Source of the DNA: Clarkia xantiana subsp. parviflora
Lineage: Eukaryota > Streptophyta > Magnoliopsida > Myrtales > Onagraceae
Length of the DNA: 64,000 nt
NCBI GenBank assembly: GCA_036873135.1
Contig: JAPTYO010000007.1
Coordinates: forward strand, 24,844,763-24,908,762
Direction: 5' to 3'
Part shown: in pieces, positions 10,080-22,300 of the stretch
Layout of the letters: every line of letters starts with the position of its first letter
How positions within the stretch are numbered: position 1 is the first letter of the stretch
Program-made: the position numbers and the translations under genes
The notes under the pieces: model-generated
Database searches by the model: none
The model's input: the letters and a program-made list of their open reading frames with translations, nothing else
Told to the model about the DNA's origin: nothing

Positions 10080-10907
10080 ATTTTTTTTTAAAGAAATTTT
10101 TTAAGTCACGATCGCGAATATTTTTTTTCCATGTCGTCTCAACCAACCTCATGAATCATGCGGTTGCAGTTTAAATTAGACTCGACTAGGGGAGCCGATC
10201 CAACAACAGTCGGTCACATTCCCAACCGAACGCCACCCATCGCCCACAATCTCTCTCTATCGCTAGATCTCTGCAGATCAGGGCTCAAAAACAGCTTCTA
10301 AGCTGCTTCCGTAAATCCCTAGCTTTCTTCTCCAACTTCCTCCTCCAAAGAAGACACGTCTAGTCTTATATCCCGCATTTGATTCACACCGCATTTGCGT
10401 GAACTCTCTATTGAGGCGATACTTCGGGTTGAAGTTTCAGAGACCTGGTATAGCAATTGGTGAGATCTCACTCCCTACTGCAGTCATAGCTAAAGAAGCT
10501 ATCTCTTCGATTCTTTAAGATAGGAAAAACAATTTCTTTATAGCTTGAAATAATTGACAATGATTCATTTCTGACCCAGAGACGAAATATGCTTTCTTGT
10601 TTCGTTGGCCTTTATTTTCGCCTAACAGTCTGGATTGCTTGATATTCTAAATCGAGGTTTTGTGCATTGAGGTGGGTGGGTAGTAGCAAAAAGTTTAAAT
10701 TTGTTTGTTCAATTTGCAGATGGATTTTAATTTATACCGGTTCTCATATATATCCCGTGAAGCCTTATAAACCAAATCTTACTAGAGTTTAAACTCAACT
10801 GTATTTACAGAGTTTGAATGGTGGATGAACTATATTGCCTTGAATCGCCAATTTCAGAGTAACACCCTTGTGGATTATTGGAGAAGAGGAACTAATGGTT
10901 AAAGGAA
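10080..10907 (+). promoter_or_regulatory. PP2C promoter and 5' untranslated region
   Basis: No other gene. The stretch 10200-10450 is CT-rich (CTCTCTCTATCGC, CTTTCTTCTCC) and resembles a plant 5' UTR. A 5' UTR intron is possible between about 10460 and 10880 but is not resolved. A short upstream ATG at 10894 opens a frame that stops after eight codons just past the chosen start. Confidence 0.4.
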
Positions 10908-13760
10908 ATGGAAGGAACTAACGGATGCAATAATATTGGAGAAAACAGGAGCGGCTCCGGTAATGACCGGCCTCCAATCCCACTTGGTGCCACCTATAGG
11001 CAGTGTTTCGGTGATGAGCAGCGTGCAACTCCAGCTTCCTACAAGAGATCTCTTATCCGCCATCCTTCTCTTGTAAGTATTTGATCTTTGTCCCCTTTTA
11101 CTGTGTATATTGTGTTGATGCCATGTTTCCTGGTTTAATTATTCAAACATTCAATCATGACACGTTTAGTTAACAATGGAGCCTCTTTTTCTTCCATCAC
11201 TTTGGAAAGGCAACTGGATTAACTGCTGTGTTGGATAAATGGCTGAAGCACAAAGACTGTTGTATTTGCATCTTGAGGTGTTACTAATGAGCTATTCAAT
11301 TTTATCACTCTTAGGAGTTGACTCACTTTTAGTATACTGCTATACCTATGTTGTAACCATCATGTTTGAATACTTCTCACTACTCTAAGGTGAAAAGAAA
11401 ATGCCTCTTTATTAATGCTCAAAGACTGGATTAACTGCTGTGTTGGATAAATGGCTGAAGCACAAAGACTGTTGTATTTGCATCTTGAGGTGTTACTAAT
11501 GAGCTATTCAATTTTATCACTCTTAGGAGTTGACTCACTTTTAGTATACTGCTATACCTATGTTGTAACCATCATGTTTGAATACTTCTCACTACTCTAA
11601 GGTGAAAAGAAAATGCCTCTTTATTAATGCTCAAATTAATGGCCATTTGTTTTTATATTGGTTTATGACCGGGTAACTTTAGAATCCACGTTGACCTTGA
11701 GTGTGATGGTCTTCCCGGGAAGTTATTTTACTTATGGAATTGCTAGGAATAGTTCGGATGATGTATGTATTTAGAGGGTGAACCGTTACTTTTTGAAGTT
11801 GTCATAAATAAAATATGAGCTGTATCACTGTCAGGAACTTAAGAGGAAGTTGTATTGATGTCCAAAACTGGGAGAAACCAAGAGCTAAGAGAGCTGTGGG
11901 CTAATATTTCCTAGTTATATATTTGATTATATCTTAACATATTCAAGTAATTTTATTGCAGCTTGAGTTTTTGCCTTTTGGAGCTTACTACTGACTTTGA
12001 ACATTAACAGGTGAAGACAAAGATGCCTGATGTCTCAGTCGAACCAATAAAAGCATTAAGAAACTTTGAATCCGAGTTTCTTCCAGCTATCCGTTCTGGA
12101 GCATGGGCTGATATTGGTTTCCGTTCAAATATGGAAGATGTATACATCTGCGTTGACAACTTTGTCCATGAATATGGCCTTGAGAATATTCTAAATGGCC
12201 CAAACGCCTTCTATGGGGTAATTCGCTTTATTCCCATTATTGACCTATTCGACTTGATTGTCCGAGTCACTTTTGCTATTATTGGTGTTGATGCTACTGG
12301 CCCAACTTATAATCACCACTTTCCATTCTTGGGCATTTCCTAAAAGAATTTTTCTTCCGGTAGATCTTGATATAGCTCAAAACAATCAATACTGTTTGGG
12401 GAAATAGATTGTAAGTTATATGAATTTATTCCACCTCTATTATGATCAACTTTGTGGTCGGGAGATGTTGAGTTTAGTGAAGATCAGAAGTCTCAACAGA
12501 AATTGTTATATATGTCTTGCATCTGATCGGTCTTGTGATACTGTTTGAACACGCTCGATAACTTGCTCGTCCATTTTTTTTTTTTGGTATTTTCTTGTTT
12601 GATGCAATTGACAAAGCAAAAGGTGTATCCTATCCTCAAACAGGTTTTTGATGGCCATGGAGGGAAGCATGCTGCAGATTTTGCTTGCTATAATTTGCCG
12701 AGATTCATTGTTGAAGATGAAGAATTCCCAGGGGAGATTGAGAAGGTTCTTGCATCTGCCTTCTTGCAGACCGATGCTGCTTTCGCTGAAGCTTGTTCCT
12801 CAGATTCTGCCCTTGCTTCTGGCACTACAGCACTGGCAGCCATTGTTATGGGAAGGTTATTAACGCTTCTTAAAGGGTTAAATGATCTTTTGGTACAATA
12901 TGTTTGACCCAAAAGTGGCTTTTGGTGCAACATTTTTTTTTTGTGGACTATTGGTGCAATACGTTTGCAGTTTGTTGACTTTTGGTGCATCTGATTATAG
13001 TCAAAGCTAACAGTCAACTAACAAATGCACTAAAAGTCAACAAACTGCAAACGTATTGCACCAAAAGCCTAAAAAACAAATATTGCACAATTTTGGTCAA
13101 ACGTGTTGTACTAAAAGACCCTTTAACCCAAACTTAAAACATAAATGTTCGGTGAATGGTAATAATGTGATGATATGGGAATATTTCAGATTATTGGTTG
13201 TGGCGAATGCTGGAGACTGTAGGGCAGTGCTATGCCGGCGCGGGAAAGCAATAGAAATGTCAAGAGACCATAAGCCCATGTGTAGTAGAGAAAGAGAGCG
13301 GATAGAAGCATCGGGTGGATCGGTGTTTGATGGGTACCTAAACGGGCAGTTAAACGTGGCTCGTGCCTTGGGTGACTGGCACATGGAAGGGATGAAAAGT
13401 ACCGATGGGGGCCCGCTTAGTGCTGAGCCAGAGCTAATCACCGTTAACCTGACGGAGGAAGACGAGTTTTTGATCATCGGCTGTGATGGAATATGGGATG
13501 TTTTTAGGAGCCAAAATGCAGTGGATTTTGCTCGGAGAAGGCTTCAGGAGCACAACGATCCGCTCATGTGCAGCAAGGATATTGTCGGGGAGGCGTTGAA
13601 GAGGAAGAGTGGAGATAATCTATCGGCCATTGTAATTTGCTTCCATCCTCAACCTCCACCAAACTTGATTGCTCCTCGATCGAGAGTTCAGAGGAGTTTT
13701 TCGGCACAAGGGTTGAGTGAGTTGCAGAGCTTTTTGGATAGCTTAGCAGATGGAAAGTGA
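10908..13760 (+). CDS. Protein phosphatase 2C, clade G (DBP1/PP2CG1-like)
   Basis: Four exons (10908-11072, 12011-12217, 12644-12855, 13190-13760) join in phase to 384 residues. This is a Mg2+/Mn2+-dependent Ser/Thr phosphatase. Metal-binding motifs are all present: MED near residue 97, DGHGG from 127, GDCRAVL in the last exon, CDGIWD near 293 and GDNLSA near 336. The C-terminal stretch (PPPNLIAP...RSFSAQGL) and SRDHKPM...ASGG resemble DBP1-type PP2Cs, which in Arabidopsis relatives act in stress and ABA-related signalling. Intron 1 (938 bp) carries a perfect 212-bp tandem duplication and intron 3 a foldback MITE; neither touches coding sequence. The start is the first ATG giving the conserved-length protein. 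Assignment to PP2C is certain; the subclade is by recall. Confidence 0.93.
11213..11635. repeat. Perfect 212-bp tandem duplication in PP2C intron 1
   Basis: Bases 11213-11424 and 11425-11635 read identically by eye, from ACTGGATTAACTGC to TTAATGCTCAAA. No TIRs or target duplication are seen, so this is a direct duplication and not a transposon. Confidence 0.92.
12875..13129. mobile_element. Short foldback MITE in PP2C intron 3
   Basis: Starts GGGTTAAATGATC and ends CTTTAACCC. The arms pair TTTTGGTGCAATACGTTTGCAG with CTGCAAACGTATTGCACC. Flanks CTTCTTAAA and AAACTTAAA agree at 6 of 9 positions, a decayed duplication. Same terminal sequence as the other GGGTTAA elements in this window. Confidence 0.75.
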
Positions 13761-13990
13761 ACAAGAACCATGATTCATGATTTTGGCTGACATGACATTA
13801 ATGCTGTTACTTTTGCTGGCTGTTTGGTCGGTTTAGAGGGTTTTTCTTATCATAGAGAAATTGTGTTCCTTTCAACTGTATTGTATTCTTGGCGGCATAG
13901 TTGTGGTTTAGATCCTTTTTGTGGTTGAGTCGACATTTCTTTGTTACTTTGCCTACAAGGTACCCATTTTTCAGTTTTCATATTTTCCGT
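13761..13990 (+). other. PP2C 3' untranslated region (inferred)
   Basis: T-rich sequence after the stop with no coding features; TTGTATT-type motifs near 13880 could serve polyadenylation. Exact end unknown. Confidence 0.35.
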
Positions 13991-14400
13991 GTTAAGAACC
14001 TAAAAACAGTCAACCAACCATAGTTTATGTTGCTAATCGCTATTTCAAATTAAGACGTGGATATTCAATATTTTAATTATTAGATTCGTTGCTTTTCACT
14101 TTTGGTGTTATTAATGACAAAACATGTTTTTCCATCCACAATTCGTCTGTTATAATCTCTGGCCACCATTCCGATACGGCTACGTCTTGTACTTTCTGTC
14201 CATGCCTTGCCACAGATCATCTTGATGATTTAAGCTGATTTGTTACTTAAAAAATAATATATTTTTATTTCGTGTCAATTTTAAGAAGAAAAAAAAAGTG
14301 AAAATTAACAAATTTTATAGTTTATATACGAATATCAACATTTTAAATTTGGTACAACAACCAACAATATGACCTATGGACTTTTTAGGGTCTTAACCCT
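13991..14400. mobile_element. Foldback MITE between PP2C and ABCG genes
   Basis: The left end GTTAAGAACCTAAAAACAGTC pairs with the right end TTTTTAGGGTCTTAACCCT, and inner arms pair around GATATTC...GAATATC. Flanks ATTTTCCGT and TTTTTCCGT match at 8 of 9, consistent with a 9-bp duplication. It belongs to the sub-family also found in ABCG and BOR introns. Confidence 0.72.
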
Positions 14401-14489
14401 TTTTTCCGTGTCGATGATGGTGAAGTTTTGCATTGCTTGCACAATTGTTCATTACTACAAAAATCAGTATATATATATATTGATGTTCA

Positions 14490-16276
14490 TCATCTCTTCT
14501 GGAAGTTGAAGACTTTGATCGAAAAGGCAAACATGAACCCGAACAGCACGCAGATCCCGAGATGAACGACAGCGACGACCCAAACAAAATCGTGCCTAAA
14601 CCCGAAGTAGCTCTCTATGAAATCCTTGATGGATTGGTCGCTAGACTCGAAGTGTTCCTCGATGTCCCCGAATTGTGAAGCCACCAATCCATACAGGGTC
14701 CAAGCAACAGGGCATGCCCAGTAGTACCATCTCCACCATATTGGAATTCTCTGCATTATAATCACACCATTATTCATTTTCATCAAACACAAAGTAGATA
14801 ACTGTTGAAATAAACATACTCCAACGTAAGTCTGGAATCCACTCCGGTGGTGTTGGGTTAATTAGAGACTATATAAGCAAGTGGATCGCTTCCTTCTATC
14901 ACCAATTGGTTTTAGGATGGAACCCCACTTGCATGCATAGCTGCTCTCTGTTGGCTCGTCGAGCTTGATTCGGCCCAACGTGGAATCTAACAATTACGAA
15001 CAAAGAGAGAAAACGAGACGTACAGTTCGGGGAACGATGAATCCGGAGAAGAGATTCCAAATGGCGTAAAAAGCCGAGGCGACAACAGCAGCAATGTTGT
15101 GGTTCGGTGTGACCGCGACAGTCATCATGCCGTAAAGGGTAAAGTACAGGAGGGTGAAGTACATGAAAAATATGTACCAGAAGAATTTTTCGGCAGTCCA
15201 GTGGAAACCGATCATTACGTAAACTATCACCCCGTAAATTAGTGCTTGTACCAACATATACGGAAGCTCGATGAATATTTGTCCAAACGCGTATGGTAAG
15301 GCGGAGTACATTCCAGCAGCCCTCTCCCGGTAGAAAACCGTCCTCTCGATCGCCACAACTGGCTGTACCGATACTGCATTCTGCACCCCGATGAATAACA
15401 CCGCAGCGTATATCGACCCCATGGCGTTGAATAGATCTTGTTGCTCTTTCCTGCATTATTGTTCATGCATAATTGTATATGTCTCTTCATAACACTATGA
15501 TAAAATTACAAATATTGTTACCTTTTGGAGCCTAGATCCCAGAATATCGTCCCGAACATGAGGGCGATGACAGTTGTGAAGAGAAGGCGTACGGTTGTGT
15601 AGGGCGGGTTGCGCCAATACGACCAGTGTTGCTTCCACAGGCAAGCCATGCATTGGGTGAATAAGGGCTGGGAGTACTTGGTTGGGAAGTAAAGGTCCTT
15701 GGAACCTGCTACTGGTTTGCTTAGTTCCTTCACCAGATCTTTGTTCCTCCTGTCAAGCCATGTCATCGTTTGTAAAGAATAAGCCGTGCGCCTTAGTCAA
15801 TTTTCGATAAAATCAAACTTGTAGGTGAAACTTTTGGCAATGTTAACATGATATGAACATGTGCACTTTGATAGTATGTTAAGACATAGATGCACTGATA
15901 ACAGTTGGTAAAGTGATCTGTCTAAAATTTCACATAGTATAAAAGCCCAAAATCTCTGCAAAGCCAGCTAGGTGAAGATCACATTATTCATTTCTGAATT
16001 TGTGAAGGGTTAAAGAACCTAAAAAGGGCCGTAACTATAGGTCATGTTACTAATCATTGTTTCAAATTTAAAATGTTTAAATTCGGGTGTCTCAACTATT
16101 AGATTTGTTTTGGCCAAAAAAAAAAAAAAAACTATTAGATTTGTTGCTTTCAACTTTTTCAACTGATTTTGACGTTTTCAACAATAAAAACATGTTTTCA
16201 ACTTTTGTAAATTATCAGATTTGTTGCTCATGGTTTAGGTTTATTTGATGCTTAAAAAATATATTTTTGTTTCGTC

Positions 16277-16308
<32 letters not shown>

Positions 16309-19300
16309 TGAATATCAACTTATCTGATAGTTGGGAGATCGAATATCAACAGTTTAAATCTGATACAACGATTAACAACATAACCTATAGTTGAGACAAT
16401 TTTAAGTTCTTAACGCTAATTTCAAAATTCAAACCTGTAAAGTTGCGAGTTGTTGTAGACTTCAGTGAAGTTAGTCCCAAGTAGGGCTTCTTGTGTTGCA
16501 GCTGTTATGTCTAGCATCCAAGTTGCTGGATTGTATCCATCCTTAATTTTCGGAACCCCAGGAACTCCCTTCGCAGCCAAACAATCATTCATACATCAGA
16601 AAGGTATGATCTAAGCGTTGAAGAATGAATGTTGTTGAAAACTATGTGAACTCACCTCAAAATACTCAATCAACTGTGATGACTGACGACCCAATGGACC
16701 GACATAGATTGCTTCTCCGCCACGTTTCAGAAGGAATAACTGCAGGCATGATATGATGAATTATTACAGTTGGATTGTATAGTATTAAGCAGATTGATAG
16801 ACATGACTGGCCTCAGTAGACTTCCTTTCGGAAGGACTCATTCGGTTTAGACATATTTTTGTTTCGTCAATTTTAAGATAAAAAAGTAGAAATCAACCAA
16901 TCTGATATTTGTGGAAAGCAATATGACTATTTTTAGGTTCTTAACGCTTTAATTAATTACCTCATCAAAAGCATCAAATATGTCTATGCTCGGCTGGTGA
17001 ATGGTGCAGACAACGGTCCGTCCTGTGTCGACTGTGTTCCTGACAGTTCTCATAACAATTGCAGCCGCTCGTGCATCAAGCCCTGATGTGGGTTCGTCCA
17101 TGAATATGATAGAAGGGTTAGCAACAAGCTCGACTGCTATGGTTAATCTTTTTCGCTGCTCAGTCGATAGCCCGTCCACTCCCGGTAGCCCCACGAGAGC
17201 TTCTCTTAACGAATTCAACTCAATCAGCTCCATCACTTCCTCGATGAACATCTGCATTGATTGCATTCATTTTCAACAACCCCATAGCTCCGACGGCTTA
17301 AATATTACTAATAAGGATAAATAGTCGTGTGATTATTTAACAGTCAAAATTAACAGTTGACTAATGAATGCACCAAAAAACAAATGCACCAAAAGTCAAC
17401 GTTGGTCAAACATGTTGTACCAAAAGACCCATTGACCCTACTAATAAATAGCTATCTACTTTACCTACCTTTCTAGTTGAAGAATTGACTTCGGGTGGCA
17501 ACCGGAGCCATGCCGAGTAAACTAACGACTCGTAGACGGTGACATGAGGAGAGTGAATATCAGTCTGCTCACAGTATCCGGAAATGCGAGCAAATGTTGC
17601 TTGCTTCTTTGGGTACCCTGAAATCGTGATTGACCCGTCGATATAACCCCCGGTCTTCCTTCCTGCTAAAACATCCATCAGAGTTGTTTTCCCGGCCCCG
17701 CTAACCCCCATCAATGCTGTTAGGACTCCGGGTCTGAACGCACCGCTCACCCCTTTTAGCAGCTCAAGCCTCTCATCTTGAACCCCTTGCTCTCTCATTT
17801 CCTGCAACCAATATCTCCATATGTTAGCTTCTTTCCTGTAAAGGAAGCTTGCTTACTTGTTGATCAAGCTATCATTCACCTGAGGCATGTCAATGGCGTA
17901 ACGGATTTCGTCAAAAGCAATAGAGAGAGGCGCAAACGGAAGGACCATTCCCCGCTTTCTGTTTGGGTCCGAGCTGCTAACTATGCTGCCTTCAACTCGT
18001 GTCGATGGTGTCCTAGATGACGCACTGCCTCCACGACTCTCCTTCCCTCGACCTGTAGTTATAGAACATGAAACACCAAAATCAGTAAAAAAAAAGTAGA
18101 AATTAACAAATATGATAGTTGGGACACCGAATATCAACATTTTAAATATGGGTTTAAAATATAGTTGAGATTGTTTTTAGGGTTTTAACCCTAATTATAA
18201 TTGAATCAAAAGAATTGGATAGATGGCGAATTTGATTAGTAGTTAGTTACATGATAACTCTTACTTACCCCTTGAAGAGAGTTCTATATCCTCTCCCTTG
18301 CAATTTGCTACTTTTTCAGCTAGGACATCTTCCGAGAGTATGGCCTGAGGCTTACCAAATGCTGCGAGATTGACATTTGATTATACTTATTCTTATTACA
18401 AATGAAGACGGATCAGATTCTTCGTAAAATTAAGAAAACAAGTGATGAACTCACGGTCAAGGTACTTCAGGGCCAAAGTGAAGAGGAAGTTGAACAAGAA
18501 GATGAATCCAATTGTTGCTCCTACCCCGATCCAATACCAACTAGCGTCCGGGAAAAGGCCACGTGATTTCATCACCATGACTCCTAACGATTCTGTCGAA
18601 TTTGGCGGAACCTAAAGTGAAAATGGAAGGCACATTTATGTGTTAAATAAATAAGCACACTATTCTACAATAGGTAACTTGCTGATCAAGAAAGCAATTT
18701 CAGCTAGCAAGTTTCTTTTCTTTCTTACATGGCTCCATTGGTGTCCAAGGTACTCATTCACAGCAATTGCGTTTTGTGCATACATCATGGGAGATATCCA
18801 ATAACCCCATATCCACCATTTCATTACATCTTCTGCTTGTACGACACGGAAGATAAACTAACCGATGAGAAGAGCAACTCCTTATCAACCAACATAACTT
18901 GTTTTGACTAAAAAGAGTTTTCACCTCGAGAAATAATGAAGCCGCCCATGACAATCACAGTGAGCAACCCAAAGGACCCGACTGTGTTTGCAACGATTAT
19001 GTTCCTTCCAAGCGCCCCCATGAACCGAAATAGCCCCGAAGCCATCTGATTTATGAAAAGAAGCAGCATGTACTGTCTAAAGAACCTGCACACATCATAT
19101 TTTTGTCACGCCCCCAAATTCGAGCTACTATCTCCATTAGCGCAACCTAGCTTGACTGAGCATGTTGTCCTCACTTGATTACAGAAAATGAGGAATTCTT
19201 GTTGGGCTTAAGTAGTACATGTCTTGGTTATTAAGGCTCAAAATCCATCTTTTCTAGTCAATGTAGTACAAACATAGGGTATTACAATTTTGTTGAAATG

Positions 19301-22300
19301 TAAGAGACACTTACCTTTCTATGTTCGGATCAAAGCCGATAACATAGTATGTGAGGAACACCCAGATGGCAACTTCGATGAAAGATATAGGGATTTTTAG
19401 GACCCATGTTGGGAGAGAATACGCCCAAGGTGGGTAGAACAGAAGATCCCTTTGCTTGTAGAAGACGGGGAGTTTCATTATTGTCATGGCTAGCTCTGAG
19501 AACCCATTGAACATGATAATGATAACCGCAAAGAACAATGCTCCCAAGTAAATCCCACCATCTGCTACCGTTTCCCGTTTCATCTTGGTGCGGAAGAAGA
19601 GCGTCATTGTTATGATAGCCATGAGGGTGATCTGAAGTGGACAATGCGAGATTTTGATATTATGTTTATATATGATGCTAAATCTTGTTTTCTTCCTGTA
19701 TTTTGAAAATGGGTTAAAGGTACTTTTAATGTTTAGTTTTGTATACTTTTGGTACCAAACGTTTGAAAAAATGTGGTTTTTGGTACATCCGTTAGTTGGC
19801 CGTTAGTTAGGCCGTTAAATGATATGTGCAAGTCATGTGATCGACTCTAAACTTTTAATTTTGTTCAATTTAGTCCCTCAAATATATTCATAACTTTTAT
19901 TTTGTTTAATTTAGTTCTAAAACTTCAAAATCGAACCCAATTGGGACCTATCCCCAATTGGGTAAATTTGACCCAAATGAGGCTATGTCAATTGAATTCG
20001 TTTGGTTTATTTGAGTCCGATTTTAAAGTGTTATGACTAAGTTAAACAAAATAAAAGTTAGGAATATATTTGAGGGACTAAATTGAACAAAATTAAAAGT
20101 TTAGAGTCGATCACGTGACTTGCACATGTCATTTAACGGCCAAAACTAACGGCCAACTAACGGTTGTACCAAAAGCCACATTTTTTCAAACGTTTGGTAC
20201 CAAAAGTATACTAAACTAAACATCCGGTACTAAAAGCCACATTCGGTCAAACATGTGATATGAAAAGTACCTTTAACCCTTTGAAAATCTGATTCTTTGG
20301 AAAAATGGAAAACAACATGTTTTTGTTGCTTAAAATGTTGAAAAAGTGAAAAATCATCAAATCTGATAGCTGGACAACGATTAGCAACATGGCCACCTGT
20401 AGTTGAGACTGTTTCTAGGTTCTTAACTTTTTCTTTCTGTACTCGAACTTACAACTGTGATAATATATATGGATGTAGGGAGCATTAATTTCACTCACTT
20501 GGGTCATCTTGAAAATGTAAACAAAGGAGTTCCTCTTCATAAGGAGAAGTTCCCTTGCAATGCAAGCTTTGAGAAGCTCCTTCTTGCTCACTCCAAACTC
20601 CTTTGTGGTTAGCGCGGCCGGATGGCCTTTCGATTTGTCAAATGGGGTGGCAAGCTGATCTCCAAGAGTCCGCCCGATATGGAAAGACTGAAACGCCTCC
20701 GAAAATTCCTTAGTCGACACAAAAGCGTAAGGGTCGTCTTTATTTGCCCAATACTGCTCTTGATCTTTCCTTGAGGTTACCTAGTTGATTGATACATTTA
20801 TAAGGTAACTTGCAATACAAGTAACTAGTTCTCCAAAAGAATACTAAGACAAGAATGAATCTAGTTAGTTAGTTATTACCTCTTGTAAGAAGTCAGCCAC
20901 TCCTTTCCTCTCAGGACATTTGAAACCCATCGACGCGAAGAACTCAAGAACGTTTTCACGGGGACCTTGGTATACAATCTGGCCGTCCGACAATAAAATT
21001 ATGTCATCAAACAAGTCATAGGTTTCAGGTGCTGGCTGGAGGAGGGAGATGAGTGCTGTTCCATTCAAGATGTGGATAGACTCTCGAAGCGAGTTCACTA
21101 TCTGGAATGTCGTCGAACTGTCAAGACCAGTCGATATTTCGTCCATGAACAGCGCCCTTGCGGGTCCCACAAGCATTTCCCCTAATAATAATAACAGTGT
21201 TTCATCAACAAACTTTCACTCCGTACTTGATATTACCCATCAAAAAAACAAACTTCCATCAGCTGGTGTATATTTGTACCCGTTGTGACTCGCTTTTTCT
21301 GTCCTCCGGAAATACCACGAATCATTTCATCCCCGACCATGGTGTCTGCGCATATTTCAAGTCCAAGAATCTGTACAAATACTCAACATTTAGCATTGGT
21401 AATCATTAAAAAGTATCATCAAAGTTCAATTATAACTGGTATCAGGACTGAATAATACCTTGAGTATATAGTCTGTAATTACATCCGCTTCCTGACCGCC
21501 TAAAGAAATAGCCTGCGTGGTTCGGGTTAAGCTACTTTGTGAGATTTTAAAAGGCAGATCGAGAAAAATTACAACTTTTAAGGTATATAAGAGCGAGTAA
21601 TGATCATACAAAATTAAATTAAATCGCTTTTTTCTCAGTCTATACAGTTCTGTACCTTCATGTAGATATCAATATCCGGGTCAGGTTTAATATTTGCCTC
21701 CTTTTCTCTTCTGGATAGCTCTGCTAACATTTCTGCAGATAAAAAGAAAGAAACGTTGCTTTCTGCACAAGTTTAGGGTAAATTAAGATGTAAAAGTGAT
21801 AATGCATCTACGAAATAACTCAGTACCATAACGTGGACCGACTCCTTGACATCTAGCCGAGAAAGCCAAGGTTTCCCTCACAGTCATTTCCCCGATATGA
21901 AGATCGTATTGGCTTATATAAGCCGAACTCCTCTGAGGAACAAATTCATCCATTCCGCGCCCGTTATATGTGACTCTTCCTGAAAACTAGCAGCCGAAAA
22001 AAGTGCGAAAATAAGCTCAGAGAGTTAAAAATCACAAAACTTGAGGGGATTCATTTAACTTACTTTCAAATCTTTTCCAAGTTTTCCTGCTAAAGCTAGC
22101 AGCAATGTGGTCTTTCCAGAACCTGGAGGCCCTAAAAGAAGTGTCATTCGACGAGGCTTGATTATACCGCTAACATTGTTGAGGATCGGCAATGGCTTCT
22201 TCCGACTTGGAAGAATGTGGAGATTACTAAGGATACCCTTTTGAAAGTAAGAGAGATTGAATAAGCTAAATAAATGCAAATTTAAGCTGATTTTGGTTTA

